A stretch of 47,373 nt of DNA from Streptomyces sp. Ru62 (GTDB taxonomy: Bacteria > Actinomycetota > Actinomycetes > Streptomycetales > Streptomycetaceae): contig NZ_PQSU01000048.1 of assembly GCF_002920615.1 (NCBI RefSeq), positions 1 through 47,373 of the forward strand, given 5' to 3'. Every line of letters begins with the position of its first letter. Position 1 is the first letter of the stretch. Positions 1 through 7,663 of this stretch are shown piece by piece. The position numbers were made by a program, and so were the translations under genes. Under the pieces are notes generated by a model. The model saw nothing but the letters and a program-made list of their open reading frames with translations. It searched no databases and was not told the origin of the DNA.

Positions 1-1
1 G

Positions 2-52
2 CTGTCCCGCTGCCTCACCCGCCTGCGCGAGGGAATGCTCAGCACCCGCTGA
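2..52 (+). CDS. C-terminal tail of a probable SigB/SigF-type sigma factor (partial)
   Basis: Only the last 16 codons and the TGA stop (50-52) are inside the window; the gene starts upstream. The visible residues, LSRCLTRLREGMLSTR, resemble the end of region 4.2 of Streptomyces SigB/SigF-family stress sigma factors, which often finish with a segment like SRLL-x4-L-x-R-L-R-x-G-M. This is a judgement from a very short piece. Any protein ending in a basic amphipathic helix could look similar, so the family is tentative. The frame and stop are clear, and the next gene is convergent (ends at 85). Confidence 0.45.
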   Translation: MSRCLTRLREGMLSTR

Positions 53-84
53 GGACACCGGGCCGTCGGGCGGACCGGGCCCGG

Positions 85-2856
85 TCACGGGGGCGGCAGC
101 ACCGAGCGCAGATGTCTGCGGGAGGGGACGCCGAGCTTGGCGAAGACATTGCCGAGGTGCCACTCCACCGTGCGGGGGCTGATGAACAGCCGGGCGGCGA
201 TCTCCCCGTTGGTGTGCCCGGCGCCGGCCAGCCGGGCGATCTGGGCTTCCTGGTGGGTGAGTTCGACGTCGGCGCCCGCGGTTCGCTTGCGTACGGTCTC
301 CCCGGTCGCCAGAAGCTCCCTGCGCGCCCGCTCGGCGAAGCCGTCGGCCCCCATCCGGCTGAACGCCTCGTAGGCGGAGGTCAGCTGGACGCGGCTGTCC
401 TGGCGGCGGCCCCGGCGACGCAGCCACTCGCCGTACAGCAGACGGGCGCGGGCCCGGTGGACGGCGATCCGGGAGCGCCCGAAATGGTCGATCGCCTCCC
501 GGTAGAGCGCGTCGGCGGCCCGGTCGTCGCCGAGCAACGCACGCGAGCAGGCCCCCACGCCCAGGGCCCACTCGGTCCCGCTCGCGCGGGTGCGCCCGGT
601 GAGCTCCTCCAGTGCCGCTCCGGCGGCCTCCGGTCGTCCGCCGCGGGCGGCCGCCTCGACCAGTTCGGCCAGGGCCCAGCCGTAGATGCCGAGATCCTCG
701 TACCCGCACGCGCGCGTCGCGGCGGCCAGCGCGGTGTCGTAGCGGCCGAGGCCGTTGTGCAGCAGTGCGGTGGCGTACTCGGCGAGGCCGAGAGCGCGGC
801 CCTCGCCCCGGACGCGCACTTCCGCGGCAGTGGTCCCGATGAGGTCCCGCGCCTGCGTCTGCCGGCCTCGCCAGGCGGCGAGCAGGAGATCCGTGTGCAT
901 CATGGGCGCGCCGCCCGCCGCCTCCGAGATGGCCGTGGCCTCGTCGATCAGTGCCGCGGCGGTGTCGAACGCGCCGGCGTGGACCCGGGAGCAGGCCTGG
1001 TAGGTCAGCGCCATGGGCAGGACGGCGAGCGCCCCCGCCTCACGGGCGATCCGCACGGCGCCGGCCGCCAGTTCGTGCCAGGCTTCGTCGTCCCACAGCT
1101 CCGCCGCGAGAGGCTCGGGTGTCACCTGGAACGCCAGCAGCAGGCAGCGCAGTTCCGCATCGGTGAAGCCGGACCTCTGCGCCTGCCGGACGGCGCGCAG
1201 TGCCCGCCGGACCGCGTGGACACCGGCGGCGTAACCCTCGATGGTCCGCTCGGTCATGCCCTCCAGGAGGGCGTCGACCATGCGCGGTGGCGTCGGCGGC
1301 GGGGGTCCGGCGCGCGCCGCCTCGGCCACTTCCCGCTGCCCGGGTCCGTCGCTCAGCCGGCCGGCGAAGATGGCCGCACCGGCCGCTTCCAGCAGGGTGT
1401 CACGGGCCAGGGCGGTGTCGAGAGGTGCCAGCCGGTGTGCCGCCGCGAGCAGCAGCCGGGGCGCGTCGCCGCCCCGTACCTGGGAGAAGACCAGCCGGGC
1501 GCGGAGCCGTTCGAGCCGGGCGCGGTGCAGGTCGTCGAGCGGGCCTGCCTCCGCCGACGCCAGCAGGGTACGGGCCTGGTCGGCCCCGCCGGCGTCGATG
1601 TGGGCCTGCGCGGCGGCCAGGGCGCGGGTGACGCGGTGTGCGGGGTCGGGCGTCAGTTCCGCCGCCCGCCGCAGGAAGGCGGCCGCCGCGGCGGCTCCTC
1701 CCCTGCCGTGGGCCCGGCCCGCCGACCGCTCCAGGTCCACGGCGACGCTTTCGTCGGGCCGGGCGGCGGCGTGCGCGCGGTGCCATGCCCTGCGATCGGG
1801 GTCGAGGCGGGCGTCGGTGGCCTCCGCCAAGGCCCGGTGCGCCGCCCTGCGGTCCGGCGCGGACGCCCCCCGGTAGACGGCCGAGCGCACCAGCGGGTGG
1901 TGGAAGCGCGTCCTGGTGCCGAACTCGACGAGTCCCGCGGCCTCCGCCGGCGCCGCGGCGCTCGCCGGTATCCCCTGCCGGGCGGCCGCGCGCCACAGCA
2001 GGCACACGTCTCCGGTCGGCTCGGCCGCGGCGGTCAGCAGAAGCCGCCGGCTGTCCTGCGGGAGTGATCGGAACCGCTGCTGGAAGGCGTCCTCGATGCG
2101 GCTCGCCAAGCGGCGCCCGCCGGGAAGCCAGAACCCTCCGGCCAGGTCCGCGGGGGCGCGGGGCAGATGCAGCAGGGCCATCGGGTTGCCGTGGGCCTCG
2201 GCGACGATCCGGTCCCGTACCAGCGGGTCGAGGGGCCCTCGGACGGCCGAGGCCAGCAGGGCGCGCGCGTCGGGTTCGCCGAGGCCGTCGACGACCAGCT
2301 CCCGCAGACCGGCCAGCTCCCCTTCGTCGCCCTGCTCCCGCAGCGCGAAGACCAACGCCACCGGTTCCGCCACCAGCCGTCTGGCGACGAAGGCCAGGAC
2401 CCGCCGGGAGCCCTGGTCCAGCCACTGCGCGTCATCGACGAGGCAGGCCAGCGGCTGGGCCTCGGCGGCGCCGGCCAGCAGGCCGAGCACGGCCAGGCCC
2501 ACCAGGAAACGGTTCGGCACCTCGCCGCCGCGCAGTCCGAACGCGACGGACAGTGCCTCGCGCTGCGGTTCCGGCAGCTCCTGGAGCCGCCCCAGCAGAG
2601 GCACGCAGAGCTGGTGAAGGCTCGCGAACGGGAGCTCCATCTCCGACTCGACACCCGCGATGCCGAACGTACGGAAGCCGGCGGCCCGGTCCGCCGCGTA
2701 GCCCAGGAGGGCGGTCTTCCCGATCCCCGCCTCGCCGCGAAGGACCAGGACCGCGCTGGTGCCCGCCCGCGCGGTGGCCAGCACCTGGTCCAGCACGGCC
2801 AGCTCCCGCCCCCGCCCCAGCAGTCCGACCGGGGTGTCGATGGGATGCGCCCCCAT
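85..2856 (-). CDS. LAL-family LuxR transcriptional regulator with N-terminal AAA ATPase domain
   Basis: A 923-residue protein with the architecture of LAL regulators (large ATP-binding LuxR regulators, MalT-like). A P-loop GEAGIGKT lies at residues 41-48 and a Walker B-like LVDDAQWLD at about 139-147. A long helical, alanine- and arginine-rich middle follows, consistent with TPR-like sensor repeats. A LuxR/GerE helix-turn-helix occupies about 860-918 (LTHQEAQIARLAGAG, then ARLFISPRTVEWHLGNVFAKL). The ATG at 2856 is preceded by AGGAG at good spacing. Such proteins usually activate antibiotic or catabolic genes in response to a ligand; the target here is unknown. The upstream 650 bp is non-coding and contains a tandem repeat, so its promoter probably lies just before or within that region. 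Confidence 0.93.
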   Translation of the reverse strand: MGAHPIDTPVGLLGRGRELAVLDQVLATARAGTSAVLVLRGEAGIGKTALLGYAADRAAGFRTFGIAGVESEMELPFASLHQLCVPLLGRLQELPEPQREALSVAFGLRGGEVPNRFLVGLAVLGLLAGAAEAQPLACLVDDAQWLDQGSRRVLAFVARRLVAEPVALVFALREQGDEGELAGLRELVVDGLGEPDARALLASAVRGPLDPLVRDRIVAEAHGNPMALLHLPRAPADLAGGFWLPGGRRLASRIEDAFQQRFRSLPQDSRRLLLTAAAEPTGDVCLLWRAAARQGIPASAAAPAEAAGLVEFGTRTRFHHPLVRSAVYRGASAPDRRAAHRALAEATDARLDPDRRAWHRAHAAARPDESVAVDLERSAGRAHGRGGAAAAAAFLRRAAELTPDPAHRVTRALAAAQAHIDAGGADQARTLLASAEAGPLDDLHRARLERLRARLVFSQVRGGDAPRLLLAAAHRLAPLDTALARDTLLEAAGAAIFAGRLSDGPGQREVAEAARAGPPPPTPPRMVDALLEGMTERTIEGYAAGVHAVRRALRAVRQAQRSGFTDAELRCLLLAFQVTPEPLAAELWDDEAWHELAAGAVRIAREAGALAVLPMALTYQACSRVHAGAFDTAAALIDEATAISEAAGGAPMMHTDLLLAAWRGRQTQARDLIGTTAAEVRVRGEGRALGLAEYATALLHNGLGRYDTALAAATRACGYEDLGIYGWALAELVEAAARGGRPEAAGAALEELTGRTRASGTEWALGVGACSRALLGDDRAADALYREAIDHFGRSRIAVHRARARLLYGEWLRRRGRRQDSRVQLTSAYEAFSRMGADGFAERARRELLATGETVRKRTAGADVELTHQEAQIARLAGAGHTNGEIAARLFISPRTVEWHLGNVFAKLGVPSRRHLRSVLPPP

Positions 2857-3508
2857 GATCGATCTCCTGATCCGCCGCCTGATGCACCGCCTGATGCGTC
2901 CCGCAGGGCTCGCGGCCGCCTGGGGGCCGCCATAGCCACCGTAGTGCGTTCCGGGTGTTCCGGACCTGCCGGCGCACTGCCGCGGGGGTCAGCCACCGGC
3001 CGAGGCGACGGGGGTCCGGCTCGGCCGAACCCGGGATCCGTGTACGGGACCGGCCGTGAGGCCCCATGCACGGAAGCACCCCAGGGCCCGGCCCGGACCC
3101 ACCCAGGGATCCACACGCACCAGCCGCCGGGGCGCCTGCACGGGACCGGCCGTGAGGCCCCATGCACGGAAGCACCCCAGGGCCCGGCCCGGACCCACCC
3201 AGGGATCCACACGCACCAGCCGCCGGGGCGCCTGCACGGGACCGGCCGTGAGGCCCCATGCACGAGAGCACCCAGGGCCCGGCCCGGACCCACCCAGGGA
3301 TCCACACGCACCAGCCGCCGGGGCGCCTGCACGGGACCGCACGCGGCGGCCCACGCACGAGAACCCCAGGGCCCGGCCTGACGACCCCGGGGGTTCACGC
3401 ACGGGGCCGGCCCCGGGGTTCTCCCGGGGCCGAGTCGACCCCGCTGCGGGCCACCGTGGAGGTGCCGGCAACGCGAGGTCGCCGGCGACAGCAAGGAGAA
3501 CCACACCC
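2857..3508. other. 650-bp non-coding interval between divergent LAL regulator and epoxide hydrolase
   Basis: This interval holds the divergent promoters and the 96-bp tandem repeat at 3045-3383. Open frames run across it on several frames only because the repeat period is a multiple of three and the DNA lacks stops; none has a ribosome binding site with a convincing protein. The RBS for the downstream hydrolase (AAGGAG) is at about 3493-3498. Confidence 0.7.
3045..3383. repeat. 96-bp direct tandem repeat, about 3.5 copies
   Basis: Units begin at 3045, 3141, 3237 and 3332, each starting CGGGACCGGCCGTGAGGCCC or a close variant. Copies 1 and 2 are nearly identical. Copy 3 has lost one base and has GAG for GGA near AGCACCC. 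Copy 4 is truncated and diverged (CGGGACCGCACGCGGCGGCC). The near identity implies recent expansion by slippage or unequal recombination. Each unit carries short GC-rich inverted segments that could fold. There is no spacer/repeat alternation, so it is not CRISPR. Confidence 0.92.
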
Positions 3509-4705
3509 ATGTCCACCAACCCCGGAACGTCGGCGATCCGGCCGTTCACCTTCGAGTTCCCCGAGGCGGAGCTCCAGGACCTGCGGGCACGCGTCCTGGC
3601 CACGCGGTGGCCCGAGAAGGAGACGGTCGCGGACCAGTCGCAGGGCACACAGCTCGCCACCGTCCAGGAACTCGCGCGCTACTGGGCGTCGGAGTACGAC
3701 TGGCGCAGGGCCGAGGCGAGGCTGAAGGCCCTGCCGCACTTCATCACCGAGATCGACGGGTTGGACATCCACTTCATCCACGTCCGCTCGAAGCACGAGG
3801 ACGCGCTGCCGCTGATCGTGACCCACGGGTGGCCCGGCTCGGTCGTCGAGCAGCTGAAGATCGTCGGGCCGCTCACCGACCCCACGAACCACGGCGGGAG
3901 CGCGTCGGACGCCTTCCACCTGGTGATCCCCTCCATGCCCGGTTACGGCTTCTCGGGCAAGCCGACCACCACCGGCTGGGGCCCCGAGCGCATCGCGCGC
4001 GCCTGGGGAGAGCTGATGAAGCGCCTGGGCTACACCCGGTACGTCGCGCAGGGCGGCGACTGGGGCGCGATCGTGACCGACCTCATGGGCGTGCAGGAGC
4101 CCGAGGGCCTGATCGGCATCCACACCAACATGCCCGGCGTCGTCCCGCCCGCCATCGACGCCGCGCTCGCGAAGGGCGACCCGCTGCCCGAGGGGCTGAC
4201 GCTGTCCGACGAGGAGCAGACGGCGGTCGAGCAGCTCGACTTCGTCTACCGGCACGTCTACTACGCCTACATGATGGGCTCGCGACCGCAGACGCTGACC
4301 GGGCTCGCCGACTCCCCCGTCGGCCTGGCCGCCTTCCTGCTCGACCACGACGCGGCCAGCCTCGCCCTGATCTCCCGCGCCTTCGCCGGGCACGCCGAGG
4401 GCCTCACCCGCGACGACGTCCTGGACAACATCACGCTGTTCTGGCTGACCAACACCGCGGTCTCCGCCGCCCGCCTCTACGCGGAGAACAGGACCCCGTT
4501 CTTCGGCGTCAACGGTGTGCGCCTCCCGGTCGCCGTGAGCGTCTTCCCCGACGAGCTCTACCAGGCCCCGAGGAGCTGGGCGGAGCAGGCGTACCCGAAC
4601 CTCGTCCACTACAACAGGCTCGACAAGGGCGGCCACTTCGCCGCCTGGGAGCAGCCGGAGCTGCTCGTCCGGGAGATCCGTACGGGCTTCCGCTCGCTGC
4701 GGTAG
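3509..4705 (+). CDS. Epoxide hydrolase, alpha/beta-hydrolase fold (EHN-domain family)
   Basis: A 398-residue protein matching microsomal-type epoxide hydrolases. An N-terminal EHN segment (about 10-115) begins IRPFTFEFPEAELQDLRARV. The oxyanion-hole motif HGWPG is at 106-110, and the nucleophile elbow GGDWG at 182-186 makes Asp184 the predicted nucleophile. The C-terminal catalytic His is in DKGGHFAAWEQP (about His376). Cap tyrosines that activate the epoxide are plausible in the YRHVYYAYMMGS stretch. These enzymes open epoxides to vicinal diols, acting on xenobiotic or secondary-metabolite epoxides. The ATG at 3509 is chosen because AAGGAG lies about 10 nt upstream; an open frame continues further upstream but reads through the tandem repeat. 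It appears monocistronic. Confidence 0.93.
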   Translation: MSTNPGTSAIRPFTFEFPEAELQDLRARVLATRWPEKETVADQSQGTQLATVQELARYWASEYDWRRAEARLKALPHFITEIDGLDIHFIHVRSKHEDALPLIVTHGWPGSVVEQLKIVGPLTDPTNHGGSASDAFHLVIPSMPGYGFSGKPTTTGWGPERIARAWGELMKRLGYTRYVAQGGDWGAIVTDLMGVQEPEGLIGIHTNMPGVVPPAIDAALAKGDPLPEGLTLSDEEQTAVEQLDFVYRHVYYAYMMGSRPQTLTGLADSPVGLAAFLLDHDAASLALISRAFAGHAEGLTRDDVLDNITLFWLTNTAVSAARLYAENRTPFFGVNGVRLPVAVSVFPDELYQAPRSWAEQAYPNLVHYNRLDKGGHFAAWEQPELLVREIRTGFRSLR

Positions 4706-4825
4706 ACCACCGTCGGGGCGGGGCGGCCGGGCACTCGACCCGCGGCCGCCCCGCGCCGGCGCACCGGCCCGCTCCCCGTAAGATCGACTTCGACCAACTC
4801 AAGCCGTTCACGGGGGAATCACCTC

Positions 4826-5134
4826 ATGACCAAGCGCCTTTCCGCCCTGGCCGTCTCCGCGGCCGTCGTCGGCGGCTTCCTCATCACCTCGGTGCCCGCC
4901 CACGCCGCCACGCCGGCCGGCCGGGGCGCGGTCTCCACCAAGGCCGCCATCACCTGCAACAAGAACCAGATGCGGCAGCAGATAGCCGCCCTCAAGGACA
5001 AGGCCGCGAGGCTGAAGCAGCTCGGGGAGACCGCGGCGGCCAAGAAGGCGCTGAGCGAGGCTGCCGCCATCCAGAAGAAGCTCGACGCGTGCATCAAGGC
5101 CGATGAGGACGCCAGCAAGCCCTTCCCCGGCTGA
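4826..5134 (+). CDS. Small secreted alpha-helical protein
   Basis: A 102-residue protein with a clear Sec signal peptide (MTKRLSALAVSAAVVGGF then SVPAHA), predicted to be cleaved after Ala27. The mature part is lysine/alanine/glutamate-rich and probably one or two long helices (QIAALKDKAARLKQLGETAA, then SEAAAIQKKLDACIKADEDA). It has two cysteines (ITCNKN and LDACIK) that could form one disulfide after export. I do not recognise a named family. It lies 120 bp after the epoxide hydrolase with its own leader, so co-transcription is not assured, and it ends just before a hairpin terminator. Function unknown; a cell-wall or extracellular role is only suggested by export. Confidence 0.78.
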   Translation: MTKRLSALAVSAAVVGGFLITSVPAHAATPAGRGAVSTKAAITCNKNQMRQQIAALKDKAARLKQLGETAAAKKALSEAAAIQKKLDACIKADEDASKPFPG

Positions 5135-5148
5135 GTCCCCGCTGCGAC

Positions 5149-5192
5149 GCGCGGCGCCGCCCTGCCCGTTCCCCGGGTGGGTGGCGCCGCGC
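5149..5192 (+). terminator. Hairpin terminator after the small secreted protein
   Basis: GCGCGGCGCC (5149-5158) pairs perfectly with GGCGCCGCGC (5183-5192). The 24-nt loop contains a further CCCG/CGGG pairing. A CCCCTTTT run follows. It lies 15 bp past the stop codon and in front of the convergent permease gene. Confidence 0.65.
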
Positions 5193-5274
5193 CCCTTTTC
5201 CGGCCCCGTGACGCCGGTTCACCCGGCCGGCCGGCACCGCGGGCACCGCACCGCGCCGCGGCCGGTCCCGGGAT

Positions 5275-6663
5275 TCACACCCGCTCGGTGACGACCGGCT
5301 GCTCCTCCTCGAAGGTCAGCTCCGGCGGGGGCGTGCGGAAGCCCCGGGTCAGGTAGGCGAGGTAGCAGATGCCGAGGGTGAGCCAGATGACGCCGAGGAC
5401 GAGGGCCTTGGTGTCGAGGTGGGTCAGGAGCCAGATGTCCACCGCGGCGCCGATCGCGGGGGCGATCACATGGCCCAGCGGGCCGGGGCGGCGGCCCGCG
5501 CGCCGTTCGCGCAGGTACGTGGCGATGACCGAGAAGTTGACGAAGGTGAAGGCGATGAAGGCGCCGAAGTTGATGAAGGAGGTGGAGGTCGCGACGCTCA
5601 GCCGCAGGGCGATCAGGCCGACCACGCCGGTGAGGAGGATGTTGAGGACCGGGGTGCGGTAGCGGGGGTGGATGTGGCCGAAGATCCGGCGCGGGAGGAC
5701 GGAGTCGCGGCCCATGGCGTACAGCAGCCGGGACGTGCTCGCCTGCGCGGCGATGCCGGACGCGAACTGGGCCACCACCAGGCCGGCCAGGAAGACCGAC
5801 GAGAACAGGTCGCCGCCGATGGTCCGGGCGATCTCGAAGGCGGCCGAGCTGGGGTCGTCGAAGGAGCTGCCGGGATGGGCCAGCTGGGTGGCCCAGGCGA
5901 CGGCCACGAAGATGCCGCCGCCGATCAGGGCGATCAGCAGGATGGCCCGGGGCATGGTGCGCTGCGGCTCGATGGTCTCCTCGGTGAGCGTGGTGACCGC
6001 GTCGAAGCCGAGGAAGGAGTAGGCCGCGATCGCCGCTCCGGCGGAGATGCCCGCCAGGGTGGTGGCGTGGTTGGCGAACGGTGCCGTGCCGGCCAGCGCC
6101 CCGGCGCCCCCGACGTGCAGCACGTGCCGCAGGGACAGCGCGACGAAGATGCCGATCACCAGCACCTGGAAGGTCATGAGCAGGTCGTTGGCCCGCTCCG
6201 CCGTCTTGATGCCCCGCACGTTCAGGGCGGTGGTCAGCACGATGAAGCCGATGATCCACACCCAGAACGGCACACCGGGGAACTGGGCCTGGAGGTAGGC
6301 CCCGCCGATCAGCCAGATGACCATGGGCAGGAAGAAGTAGTCGAGCAGGGTGGCCCAGCCGATCAGGAAGCCCACCCGGGAGTCGATGGCCCTGCGGACG
6401 TAGGTGTACGCCGACCCGGCCACGGGGTGCGCGGCGGCCATCTTCCCGTAGCTGTGCGCGGTGAACAGCATGGCGAGCAGGGCCAGCAGATAGGCGGTGG
6501 GCACGGTGCCGCCGGTGCTCTCGGCCACGACGCCGAACGTGCCGAGCACGATCAGCGGGGTCATGTAGGCGAGGCCGAACAGGACGACGGATCTGAGCGT
6601 CAGCGCACGGGTGAGGCCCTGGGCGGTGGCGTTCTCCATAGCGGGCTCCATAGCGGGCTCCAT
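5275..6663 (-). CDS. APC-superfamily permease resembling the putrescine importer PuuP
   Basis: A protein of about 462 residues with about 12 membrane helices. From memory it resembles E. coli PuuP along its whole length: VVLFGLAYMTPLIVLGTFG near the N-terminus, AGSAYTYVRRAI, GFLIGWATLLDYFFLPM, SFLGFDAVTTLTEETIEP, ASTSRLLYAMGRD and FINFGAFIAFTFVNFSV. PuuP imports putrescine by proton symport; here polyamine or amino-acid uptake is inferred. It lies 50 bp behind the nitrilase-family gene on the same strand, so the two probably form an operon. The start is uncertain: a 12-bp repeat provides three in-frame ATGs at 6663, 6651 and 6639, each with GGAG about 7 nt before it. I used the first. Its end faces the secreted protein's terminator. 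Confidence 0.9.
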   Translation of the reverse strand: MEPAMEPAMENATAQGLTRALTLRSVVLFGLAYMTPLIVLGTFGVVAESTGGTVPTAYLLALLAMLFTAHSYGKMAAAHPVAGSAYTYVRRAIDSRVGFLIGWATLLDYFFLPMVIWLIGGAYLQAQFPGVPFWVWIIGFIVLTTALNVRGIKTAERANDLLMTFQVLVIGIFVALSLRHVLHVGGAGALAGTAPFANHATTLAGISAGAAIAAYSFLGFDAVTTLTEETIEPQRTMPRAILLIALIGGGIFVAVAWATQLAHPGSSFDDPSSAAFEIARTIGGDLFSSVFLAGLVVAQFASGIAAQASTSRLLYAMGRDSVLPRRIFGHIHPRYRTPVLNILLTGVVGLIALRLSVATSTSFINFGAFIAFTFVNFSVIATYLRERRAGRRPGPLGHVIAPAIGAAVDIWLLTHLDTKALVLGVIWLTLGICYLAYLTRGFRTPPPELTFEEEQPVVTERV

Positions 6664-6675
6664 GACGGGCTCCAG
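6628..6675 (-). repeat. 12-bp repeat carrying RBS and start codon at the permease 5' end
   Basis: On the minus strand four adjacent 12-nt units read CTGGAGCCCGTC, ATGGAGCCCGCT, ATGGAGCCCGCT and ATGGAGAACGCC, encoding LEPV-MEPA-MEPA-MENA. Each unit supplies a GGAG ribosome-binding core for the ATG of the next, giving three equivalent start sites. The unit is a multiple of three, so copy-number change keeps frame. Confidence 0.85.
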
Positions 6676-6713
6676 GGGGAGCACCGGGGGGACGGACGAG
6701 CGGATGGGGAGGC

Positions 6714-7583
6714 TCAGCCGGTGGCGGGGCGCCAGCGGCGGGGGTCGATACGGCCGCCGTACAGCGGCAGGTCGATCGGGGTGTCGGCGTCGGTGAACTG
6801 GTCCCACATGCGGTTGAGCCCCGCCGTGCCGAAGGTGCGCACGCGCGTGACGTCGTCCAGGTCAAGGACGTCGGTCAGCACGGTGGCGGCCGAGTCGGGG
6901 GCCTCGGCGCGCACCCGTCCCTCGGGGTCCACCACCAGGCTGCGGCCGGTGCCGACGGGGCCGGCGGTGTTGACGCTGAGCACGAAGACCTGGTTGGCGA
7001 TGGCGTTGGCCCGGGCCAGGACGAGTTCCTGGGCGCGGTCGGCGGTGGTGGTCATGACCGGGTTGACGATCACCTCGGCGCCCAGCCAGGCCAGGTGGCG
7101 CGCCACCTCCGGGAACCAGGCGTCGTAACAGATCGAGATGCCGATACGGCCGGCGCCGGGCAGGTCCGCCACGACGAAGCGGTCGCCGGGGTCGTACGGC
7201 TCGTGCGGCCGCCACGGAAAGATCTTGCGGTACGAGGCGACGAGGCGGCCGTCGGGCGAGTAGACCGGCGCCGTGTTGAACAGCTCACCCCGCTCGCCGC
7301 GCTCGCACACGGTGCCCGGTACGAGCCAGATGCCCAGGTCACCGGCGAGCTCGGCGAGCTGCCGGGAGCGGGGGCCGTCCAGCGGCTCGGCGGCCTCCTG
7401 GAGCTGCCCGGCCGCCGACGGCGGACCGTCGACGCCGCACAGATGCAGTTCCGGGTACACGGCGAGGCGGGTCTGCGGGAAGCGGGCCAGCAGGTCCTCG
7501 ACGTCCTCGGCGAATCCGGACAGGGGCGCCGTCGCCGGGCGGGGAGGCGCCTGGACGAGGGCGAGGGGGAGGGGGCGGGACAT
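6714..7583 (-). CDS. Carbon-nitrogen hydrolase (nitrilase superfamily amidohydrolase)
   Basis: A 289-residue protein with the Glu-Lys-Cys triad of the nitrilase superfamily: Glu45 in YPELHLCG, Lys120 in YRKIFPW and Cys152 in ISICYDAWFPE. The family hydrolyses amides, carbamoylamines or nitriles through a thioester intermediate, in the cytoplasm. Next to a PuuP-like importer, a polyamine-derived amide such as N-carbamoylputrescine is a natural guess. The sequence is not diagnostic for that enzyme, so the substrate is open. It is the first gene of a probable two-gene operon with the permease. Its promoter lies in the 80 bp shared with the divergent GntR gene, including a palindrome at 7596-7610, which suggests repression by that regulator. 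Confidence 0.92.
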   Translation of the reverse strand: MSRPLPLALVQAPPRPATAPLSGFAEDVEDLLARFPQTRLAVYPELHLCGVDGPPSAAGQLQEAAEPLDGPRSRQLAELAGDLGIWLVPGTVCERGERGELFNTAPVYSPDGRLVASYRKIFPWRPHEPYDPGDRFVVADLPGAGRIGISICYDAWFPEVARHLAWLGAEVIVNPVMTTTADRAQELVLARANAIANQVFVLSVNTAGPVGTGRSLVVDPEGRVRAEAPDSAATVLTDVLDLDDVTRVRTFGTAGLNRMWDQFTDADTPIDLPLYGGRIDPRRWRPATG

Positions 7584-7595
7584 GGCCAGGAAATT

Positions 7596-7610
7596 AGCTC
7601 AAGGTGAGCT
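7596..7610. promoter_or_regulatory. Probable GntR operator between nitrilase and GntR genes
   Basis: A perfect inverted repeat, AGCTCA-AGG-TGAGCT, lies in the AT-rich centre of the divergent intergenic region, flanked by TTA and TAA. It sits 13 bp upstream of the nitrilase start and about 20 bp before the -35-like element of the GntR gene. That is a good place for a repressor controlling both genes. Binding is inferred. Confidence 0.6.
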
Positions 7611-7629
7611 GTTAATCAATAGGCTCATT

Positions 7630-7657
7630 TTGATCCGTATTCCGGCCTCGCTACATT
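7630..7657 (+). promoter_or_regulatory. Promoter of the GntR gene, probably giving a leaderless mRNA
   Basis: TTGATC (7630-7635) and TACATT (7652-7657) are separated by 16 bp. Only six bases (GACGAC) separate the -10 box from the ATG at 7664, so transcription would start at or next to the A of the ATG. No Shine-Dalgarno sequence is present, which agrees with a leaderless transcript. Confidence 0.6.
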
Positions 7658-7663
7658 GACGAC

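Noticed and set aside
112..2067. A 651-codon plus-strand frame opposite the LAL regulator
   Set aside because: It is antisense to a protein with P-loop and LuxR domains; no RBS or recognisable domain.
3045..3383. CRISPR array
   Set aside because: Units are contiguous 96-bp copies with no unique spacers, and no cas genes are present.
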